A stretch of 7,525 bases of DNA from Nitrospira sp. (GTDB lineage: Bacteria; Nitrospirota; Nitrospiria; Nitrospirales; Nitrospiraceae). A program made the translations under genes and the position numbers. The notes beneath the pieces were generated by a model, which saw nothing but the letters and a program-made list of their open reading frames with translations, was not told where the DNA came from and did not search any database. The DNA is taken from assembly GCA_025363325.1 (NCBI GenBank), contig JANYEF010000435.1:1-7525 (forward strand), given 5' to 3'. This document shows positions 1 through 3,683 of the stretch, one piece after another (position 1 is the stretch's first letter; every line of letters begins with the position of its first letter).

Positions 1-680
1 TCGTCAATCGCAGCTTGTGTGGAGGCACGCGTCACAATTCGACCGCGATACAAATCATCGAGGGCGCGGAGCCGTTCAAGGTCGAGATTGACCACTGTCA
101 CCTGAGCCCCCATCCCGACAGCAATCCGAGTCGCCGCACTCCCCACCACCCCAGCGCCCAGCACCACAACCTTCCCCGGTTCCACACCAGGCACACCGGC
201 CAAGAGCAGCCCGCGACCTCCTTGCGTCTTTTCCAGATAGCGTGCGCCGATCTGCACCGACATCCGCCCCGCAATTTCGCTCATCGGCTTGAGCATCGGC
301 AACGTGCCGTCTTTCGCCTCGATCGTCTCATAGGCAATCGCCGTGATCGTGGTATCCAGGAGGACCTTCGTAAGCTCCGGCAAGGTCGCCAAATGCAAAT
401 AGGTAAACAGGGTCTGGCCCGGGCTGAAGAAGTGGCACTCGGAAAGCAGCGGTTCCTTGACCTTTACAATGAGCGTCGCCTGCTGAAACAGCTGCTCTTT
501 AGATGTGGCTATAGTGGCGCCGGCATTCCGATAGTCCCCGTCTGAGTATCCGCTGCCAACTCCGGCCGACGATTCGATCCAGATGTCGTGGCCGGCCTGA
601 CGCAACGCCCGCACCCCATCGGGGGTAACACTGACCCGATACTCATGATCTTTGATCTCTTTTGGGACCCCGATAACCAT
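1..680 (-). CDS. ald: Alanine dehydrogenase (N-terminal ~226 residues; 3' end beyond the window)
   Basis: Catalyses reversible NAD-dependent oxidative deamination of L-alanine to pyruvate and ammonium in the cytoplasm. The frame is open from ATG at 680 to the left edge, about 226 of the usual ~370 residues. It opens MVIGVPKEIKDHEYRV, typical of the family, with Arg15 in the substrate-binding position. Lys75 lies in IVKVKEP and the catalytic-type His96 in LFTYLHLA, the same positions as in characterised enzymes. The NAD-binding Rossmann loop GAGVVG is at about 175-180. The residue after the second Rossmann strand (198), Asp in the M. tuberculosis enzyme, is Asn here, followed by Leu-Asp. An in-frame ATG at 686 is rejected because it would leave only 1 nt after the ribosome site. 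The gene is divergent from the ferredoxin unit. Identity is firm; cofactor preference is less certain because of Asn198. Confidence 0.96.
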   Translation of the reverse strand, partial: MVIGVPKEIKDHEYRVSVTPDGVRALRQAGHDIWIESSAGVGSGYSDGDYRNAGATIATSKEQLFQQATLIVKVKEPLLSECHFFSPGQTLFTYLHLATLPELTKVLLDTTITAIAYETIEAKDGTLPMLKPMSEIAGRMSVQIGARYLEKTQGGRGLLLAGVPGVEPGKVVVLGAGVVGSAATRIAVGMGAQVTVVNLDLERLRALDDLYRGRIVTRASTQAAID

Positions 681-687
681 GGACATT

Positions 688-695
688 CCCTCCTC
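688..695 (-). promoter_or_regulatory. Ribosome binding site of ald
   Basis: On the minus strand this reads GAGGAGGG, a strong Shine-Dalgarno match. It lies 7 nt before ATG 680 but only 1 nt before the in-frame ATG 686, so it decides in favour of the start at 680. Confidence 0.8.
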
Positions 696-782
696 GCGCA
701 ATCGATCCGAAAACTCTTCATTCATTTTATATACAACCGCTGTGAAAATGCACGGGTGGAGTCCGGGGACGGCCTCATCAAG

Positions 783-812
783 TAGACAGTGCGCGCGAGC
801 CTGGTGTAAGAT
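783..812 (+). promoter_or_regulatory. Candidate sigma70-type promoter of the ferredoxin unit
   Basis: TAGACA (783-788, 5/6 to the -35 consensus) is separated by 18 nt from TAAGAT (807-812, 4/6 to the -10 consensus). Transcription would start near 819, leaving a leader of about 34 nt before the ATG at 853. It sits in the 172-nt divergent region shared with ald. No equally good promoter was found for ald, only A/T-rich sequence near 724-735. This is a consensus match by eye only. Confidence 0.4.
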
Positions 813-852
813 TCGCCCGTTCTTCAGCTCGTGATCGACAGAGGGGGACTCT

Positions 853-1236
853 ATGGATTCTGCATCTGGATCCTGCAACGCCTGCGGCGTCACCGGTACC
901 GCACTCATGAAGTTATCGCTCGGGAAGGACTTTTTCGGTCGAACCTACGATCGGCTCTCCCCTTCAACCGATCAAAGCCCTAAATGGTACTGCGAAGGCT
1001 GTTCGATGCAGAAAAATCTCCAGCGCGACTTTCGCGACATCACCGCCGAGTTCGATAAGCTTGGGGCCGGACAGAGCTCTCAACTGTCGAATCCCGATGA
1101 GTTCCAGCGTGCCGCGTTGCGCCTGAGAGAAATTGTCGCCCTACTCGATGCCGCACAGAACTTCTCACCTTTGCTCGCAAGCGGCGACGTCAAACATTTA
1201 CTCGAACGACTCAATACCATCACCATTCCAGCGTAG
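853..1236 (+). CDS. Small CxxC/CxxC zinc-ribbon-like protein, function unknown
   Basis: I do not recognise a named family. The 127-aa protein has a CNAC pair at residues 8-11 and a CEGC pair at 47-50, a spacing that suits a zinc ribbon or treble-clef knuckle; a redox or iron-binding role is also possible. The region from about 55 to 127 has no cysteine and looks mostly helical. No signal peptide or membrane segment is seen, so it is probably cytoplasmic. The ATG at 853 is preceded by GAGGGG (841-846) at 6-nt spacing, a good ribosome site. It is the first gene of a four-gene unit whose second and fourth members are ferredoxins, which suggests a role in handling iron-sulfur proteins or electron transfer. 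That role is inference from context. The reading frame is convincing; the function is open. Confidence 0.85.
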   Translation: MDSASGSCNACGVTGTALMKLSLGKDFFGRTYDRLSPSTDQSPKWYCEGCSMQKNLQRDFRDITAEFDKLGAGQSSQLSNPDEFQRAALRLREIVALLDAAQNFSPLLASGDVKHLLERLNTITIPA

Positions 1237-1249
1237 ACCACGATCGATC

Positions 1250-1600
1250 ATGTCTGGTTACACACGTCACATTTTCGTCTGTACAAACCAACGGAGCCCC
1301 GAGGATCCCCGTGGGAGTTGTTCCAAACTGGGCTCCGAAGCGCTCCACGCTCGTTTCAAGCAAGAAGCAAAGCGGCTGGACTTGAAAGACGTCGTACGCG
1401 CCAATAAAGCCGGGTGCCTGGATCATTGCGCCCAAGGGCCGAGCGTCGTGATCTATCCCGAAGGCGTATGGTATCAAGTCAAATCTGAAGCCGACGTGAC
1501 GGAAATCATGGAGCGTCACGTCATCAAGGGCGAAGTTGTGACCCGTCTCATCATGCCCGATCATCCAGCTCCCACAACGCTCCCTCCGCTCACATCGTAG
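1250..1600 (+). CDS. Thioredoxin-like [2Fe-2S] ferredoxin
   Basis: A 116-aa electron carrier of the thioredoxin-fold [2Fe-2S] ferredoxin family (Aquifex Fd4 / NuoE-like). The four cluster ligands are visible: Cys11 in FVCTNQR, Cys24 in GSCSKLG, Cys56 and Cys60 in AGCLDHCAQGP. Their spacing (13, 32, 4) is that of the family, and the following GPSVVIYPEGVWY is the conserved strand-turn after the cluster. ATG 1250 is chosen because the protein then starts 10 residues before the first ligand, as in the family. The frame is open back to 1133, but that stretch overlaps the upstream gene out of frame. There is no clear ribosome site, and the upstream stop is 13 nt away, so translation may be coupled. 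The C-terminal ~35 residues end in a Pro/Thr-rich tail beyond the fold. No partner reductase is in the window. Confidence 0.93.
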   Translation: MSGYTRHIFVCTNQRSPEDPRGSCSKLGSEALHARFKQEAKRLDLKDVVRANKAGCLDHCAQGPSVVIYPEGVWYQVKSEADVTEIMERHVIKGEVVTRLIMPDHPAPTTLPPLTS

Positions 1601-1621
1601 CGTCGTACCACAAGGATCGTG

Positions 1622-2035
1622 ATGGCCGTTGAAGAAAAGTGGAAAGCCAACCTGCAAAAGGTGGCCTTCATGAAGCAGTTTCCGGGATTACTCGAAAACT
1701 GGGATGCTTTGGCGGGCAAAGCCATCATGGCCGTCATCCCGCTCAAGGGGAAACAGGGAACCGCAGTGTTGGTGTGCACCGATGGCACCTTTACCATTGT
1801 GCCCCCGATGGCACCGGAACCATACGAGTTGGGCGAAGCGTTGGCAGTAGCACGGGCGCTCCTCGAGCCGACGCATCAAGCGGCCTACGTGGAGTATGAC
1901 CGACTGGCCAAGCAGGACAAAGCCGCCCTCAAGTCGGCCAGGGTCGATAAGATTCTCGGAGCGATTCAGAACAATCTGGAGCAGCATCCTGAATTGAAAG
2001 ATCGCATAAAAGAACTTGTGAAGGAGTGGAAGTGA
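1622..2035 (+). CDS. Hypothetical 137-aa soluble protein in the ferredoxin unit
   Basis: I do not recognise this family. The protein has no cysteine pairs, signal peptide or membrane segment. The middle (about 33-62) is strand-rich, with hydrophobic runs such as AIMAVIPLKG and GTAVLVCTDGTFTIVPP. The second half is helical and charged, ending in a Lys/Glu-rich segment (LKDRIKELVKEWK). The start is set at ATG 1622 because AAGGA (1612-1616) lies 5 nt upstream; the GTG three bases earlier would be too close. The gene begins 21 nt after the [2Fe-2S] ferredoxin stop, and its TGA overlaps the GTG of the next gene, so it is almost certainly co-translated with the dicluster ferredoxin. It might be an accessory or docking partner of the two ferredoxins, but that is inference from position only. 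Confidence 0.85.
   Translation: MAVEEKWKANLQKVAFMKQFPGLLENWDALAGKAIMAVIPLKGKQGTAVLVCTDGTFTIVPPMAPEPYELGEALAVARALLEPTHQAAYVEYDRLAKQDKAALKSARVDKILGAIQNNLEQHPELKDRIKELVKEWK
2021..2026 (+). promoter_or_regulatory. Ribosome binding site inside the upstream gene, for the GTG start at 2032
   Basis: AAGGAG lies within the last codons of the 137-aa gene, 5 nt before GTG 2032, whose first bases overlap the TGA stop (GTGA). A second site, AGGAG at 2091-2095, lies 8 nt before ATG 2104 in the same frame, so a shorter product is possible. Confidence 0.6.
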
Positions 2036-2331
2036 GCAGCAGCCTCCCCGATAGAAACATGTTCGATATCTTTTCCCAAGGTCTCTTTGAAGGAGTCAAA
2101 CCTATGATGGTCATTCGCGATCACCTCATTCGCCACCCCGACCGCTGCACTCATCAAGCCATCTGTGTTCCGATCTGCCCGACCGGCGCCTGGCTCTCGA
2201 CTCCTCCCTACAAGTTCGATGCTTCTCGCTGCCTGGAAAGCTGTCGCCTCTGCCTGGATGCCTGTCCCTCGCAGGCGATTTTCGGGGTGTTCAAAAAGGG
2301 GGAGAAGTTACTGGAGCCGCAAAAGAAGTAG
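2032..2331 (+). CDS. Seven-cysteine dicluster ferredoxin ([3Fe-4S]/[4Fe-4S]-like)
   Basis: A 99-aa electron carrier with two ferredoxin cysteine motifs. The first is C39-x5-C45-x3-C49-Pro; the second position of the usual CxxCxxCxxxCP (residue 42) is Gln. The second is C67-x3-C71-x2-C74-x3-C78-Pro, with one extra residue in the first gap. In known seven-iron ferredoxins, loss of the second cysteine of a motif goes with a [3Fe-4S] cluster, so a mixed [3Fe-4S]/[4Fe-4S] protein is inferred. The preferred start is GTG 2032, coupled to the previous gene by a 4-nt overlap and preceded by AAGGAG. ATG 2059 and ATG 2104 (with its own AGGAG 8 nt upstream) are alternatives that keep all the cysteines. 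It is the last gene of the unit; an inverted repeat starts 2 nt after its stop. Confidence 0.9.
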   Translation: MSSSLPDRNMFDIFSQGLFEGVKPMMVIRDHLIRHPDRCTHQAICVPICPTGAWLSTPPYKFDASRCLESCRLCLDACPSQAIFGVFKKGEKLLEPQKK

Positions 2332-2332
2332 G

Positions 2333-2430
2333 AAGGGCGTGACAGGGCCTGTCGCTTCCTCGCCTCCAGAGCAGGCTTGCGAATTTCGCGCTTCCGGCGG
2401 AAGTCCGCGCCAAGGCCCTGACACACCCTT
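2333..2430. repeat. Imperfect inverted repeat element, ~98 nt, after the ferredoxin unit
   Basis: The arms 2333-2350 (AAGGGCGTGACAGGGCCT) and 2413-2430 pair at 16 of 18 positions. Inside lies a short hairpin (CTTCC-GGC-GGAAG at about 2391-2403). The left arm also forms an odd palindrome GACAGG-G-CCTGTC (2341-2353). No T-run follows on either strand, so it is not a textbook intrinsic terminator, although its place between convergent genes suits 3'-end formation or mRNA stabilisation. A REP- or MITE-like dispersed element is the other reading. No clear target-site duplication is visible. The remaining bases 2431-2490 hold nothing I can identify. Confidence 0.6.
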
Positions 2431-2490
2431 AGTGAGAGACTGATTGGGGGAATAGCAAACAGAAAGGGGCATAGGGTAAAACGAGGTCGT

Positions 2491-2706
2491 CTACGCAAAA
2501 TTGGCAAGGACCGTCACTATTAGAATAAATATCGCGAAGACTACAAGGCCAACTACAAATGCCTGTGTCTCGGTAATTTCCTCTTCAGCTACTCCTAAGA
2601 CTCGAAGCACTACATGCCCCATGCTCCCAATTGAAATTCCAATCATGAGATCAAGTATATCTGAACACACCAGGGCGGATTTTAGATGATCTGTTTTCGG
2701 AGTCAC
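2491..2706 (-). CDS. Putative small membrane protein, unrecognised, low G+C
   Basis: This is a 71-aa frame with a convincing C-terminal membrane helix (about 48-70, AFVVGLVVFAIFILIVTVL) preceded by an acidic stretch (AEEEITE). A second, weaker hydrophobic segment lies at about 20-40. No family is recognised. By hand count the frame is about 44% G+C, clearly lower than the metabolic genes around it, which suggests transfer. The start is uncertain: GTG 2706 has no ribosome site at normal spacing, only GGGG directly before it. The frame stays open upstream to a TGA at 2749-2751, and ATG codons at residues 21 and 29 are also possible. It may be the remnant of a longer gene that has lost its N-terminus. 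The opposite-strand frame over the same bases looks like random Ser/Thr-rich sequence. Confidence 0.5.
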   Translation of the reverse strand: MTPKTDHLKSALVCSDILDLMIGISIGSMGHVVLRVLGVAEEEITETQAFVVGLVVFAIFILIVTVLANFA

Positions 2707-2799
2707 CCCCAGTAGGCGGTACTGTTGTAGCTGCAGATGGCGGTTCTTTCATGGCCTATCCGATAAGACAAACGCCCTCCATCCTATGATATCCACTTC

Positions 2800-2828
2800 T
2801 TGCGGCTCCATGGGCAAGCTAGTAGAAT
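2800..2828 (+). promoter_or_regulatory. Candidate promoter of the DUF4160/DUF2442 pair
   Basis: TTGCGG (2800-2805), a 17-nt spacer, then TAGAAT (2823-2828, 5/6 to the -10 consensus). The predicted transcription start falls at about 2834-2836, on the GTG start codon itself, so the message may be leaderless. This fits the lack of a ribosome site before that GTG. The rest of the upstream gap (2707-2799) shows nothing else convincing. Confidence 0.4.
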
Positions 2829-2833
2829 GGGGC

Positions 2834-3103
2834 GTGCCTGAACTAAGTCGTTTCTTTGGGATCATCATTCGAATGTTCGTCGAGGTTCAAGCCTCGCATC
2901 ATACGCCACACTTTCACGCCTATTACCAGGAACATGTGGCGGTGTATGGGATTGAGCCGGTAGAAATGTTAGCCGGGTCGTTACCGAAACGCCAGCAGCG
3001 GTTAGTCGAGGCCTGGGCTGAATTGCATCAAGCAGAACTTATTACCGATTGGAATCGACTACAAACTGGTCATAGGGCGGTGCCAATCGCACCGCTCTCG
3101 TAG
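2834..3103 (+). CDS. DUF4160 domain protein
   Basis: An 89-aa protein filled by a DUF4160 domain. The family hallmarks are present: SRFFGIIIRMF (5-15), the histidine-rich HTPHFHAYY (23-31), then the LPKRQQRLVEAWAELHQAEL helix and a Trp-Asn-Arg tail. The biochemical function is unknown; the histidines look like a possible metal or active site. GTG 2834 is chosen because family proteins begin just before the SRFFG strand. Upstream in-frame ATGs at 2786 and 2810 would add 8-16 unrelated residues and lie across the candidate promoter. The next gene is DUF2442, 9 nt downstream. This two-gene pairing recurs in bacteria and resembles a toxin-antitoxin arrangement, with the DUF4160 protein the supposed toxin. 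That role is inference and not shown by the sequence. Confidence 0.88.
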   Translation: MPELSRFFGIIIRMFVEVQASHHTPHFHAYYQEHVAVYGIEPVEMLAGSLPKRQQRLVEAWAELHQAELITDWNRLQTGHRAVPIAPLS

Positions 3104-3112
3104 AGAAGCACT

Positions 3113-3409
3113 ATGAATCATCCTATCTATCAGGTTCTCACGGTTGAGGTCGTCGGGCCTTACACGCTGCGCGTACAATTTACAGACAACACGGAACAGG
3201 TCATCAACTTGAAACCTGTTCTGGCTGGTGAACTGTATGGTCCGCTTCTCGATCTACAACTGTTCAGCCGTGTCTCAATCGACCCAGAAGTAAAAACTCT
3301 CGCGTGGCCGAACGGCGCAGACTTCGATCCTGCGACCTTGCACGATTGGCCTGACTACCAAGAAGCCTTTGCAGCTCGCGCCAGGGAATGGGAACGCGTT
3401 TCTGCGTAA
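3113..3409 (+). CDS. DUF2442 domain protein
   Basis: A 98-aa protein matching DUF2442: an N-terminal beta-hairpin (YQVLTVEVVGPYTLRVQF), a short loop with LKPVLAGELYGPLLD, and the signature WPNGADFDPATLH at 65-77. An added charged C-terminal helix (QEAFAARAREWERV) follows. The start ATG 3113 has only a weak ribosome site (GAGAAG, 3103-3108), so translation may be coupled to the preceding DUF4160 gene, whose stop is 9 nt away. In DUF4160/DUF2442 pairs this is the putative antitoxin or partner. No DNA-binding motif is evident, so any autoregulation is speculative. The protein has no signal peptide or membrane segment. It is the last gene before a 272-nt non-coding stretch. Confidence 0.9.
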   Translation: MNHPIYQVLTVEVVGPYTLRVQFTDNTEQVINLKPVLAGELYGPLLDLQLFSRVSIDPEVKTLAWPNGADFDPATLHDWPDYQEAFAARAREWERVSA

Positions 3410-3429
3410 CTGTCTACCCCCGATGTGTG

Positions 3430-3458
3430 AACGATCCCAAGAAGCACATGGGGTCGTT
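3430..3458 (+). terminator. Possible hairpin after the DUF2442 gene
   Basis: AACGATCCC (3430-3438) and GGGGTCGTT (3450-3458) can form a 9-bp stem with one G-U pair and an 11-nt loop, starting 20 nt after the DUF2442 stop. The downstream bases (GCTTGGCTTGAT) lack a proper T-run, so a terminator role is only tentative. Apart from a TATAAT at 3547-3552, bases 3459-3588 hold nothing I can identify. Confidence 0.3.
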
Positions 3459-3588
3459 GCTTGGCTTGATACTTCTGCGCCGCGCTCTTCCTAAGGATAG
3501 CGGCCTGGATTGGTCCTAAACTGTGCACCTCGAACGACCTCCTCACTATAATGCTCCCTCAAAGCTTGCTTGTTACTCTGCCCTCACA

Positions 3589-3683
3589 AGGACGGCATCC
3601 AGTAATCCTCAACTGCGCGCGTCGAACGAGCACTGCTTTACCGTGCGCGTTCCGCGAGCAAAGAGGATGCTGGATGCCGTCCT
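3589..3683. repeat. 95-nt long-stem inverted repeat (REP-like) at the end of the permease gene
   Basis: The outer arms AGGACGGCATCCAG (3589-3602) and CTGGATGCCGTCCT (3670-3683) are perfectly complementary over 14 bp. The stem continues as ATCCTC/GAGGAT (3605-3610 / 3663-3668) after a 1-2 nt bulge. An inner stem pairs GAACGAGCAC (3624-3633) with GTGCGCGTTC (3643-3652), 9 of 10 positions, around a TGCTTTACC loop. On the minus strand the element begins with GTAG, which overlaps the TAG stop of the permease gene. GTAG at the foot of a hairpin is a feature of REP elements mobilised by RAYT transposases. No T-run follows, so it is more likely a dispersed palindromic element, possibly also protecting the 3' end of the mRNA. 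Confidence 0.75.

Noticed and set aside
15..545. Long plus-strand open frame across the ald gene
   Set aside because: It lies antisense to an unambiguous alanine dehydrogenase frame, and its product is Arg/His/Pro-rich shadow sequence without domains.
509..721. Minus-strand frame starting upstream of ald that could suggest a frameshifted ald
   Set aside because: The true ald frame is uninterrupted from 680 to the window edge, so no frameshift is needed; the other frame does not match the family.
1133..1249. N-terminal extension of the [2Fe-2S] ferredoxin
   Set aside because: It overlaps the upstream gene out of frame and would put 49 residues before the first cluster ligand instead of the usual ~10.
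2333..2430. Intrinsic terminator of the ferredoxin unit
   Set aside because: The stem is long and interrupted, with ~62 nt between the arms and no T-run on either strand, so it is recorded as an inverted repeat rather than a terminator.
2786..2833. Upstream ATG start for the DUF4160 protein
   Set aside because: The added residues do not resemble the family N-terminus and lie across the candidate promoter; GTG 2834 fits the domain start.
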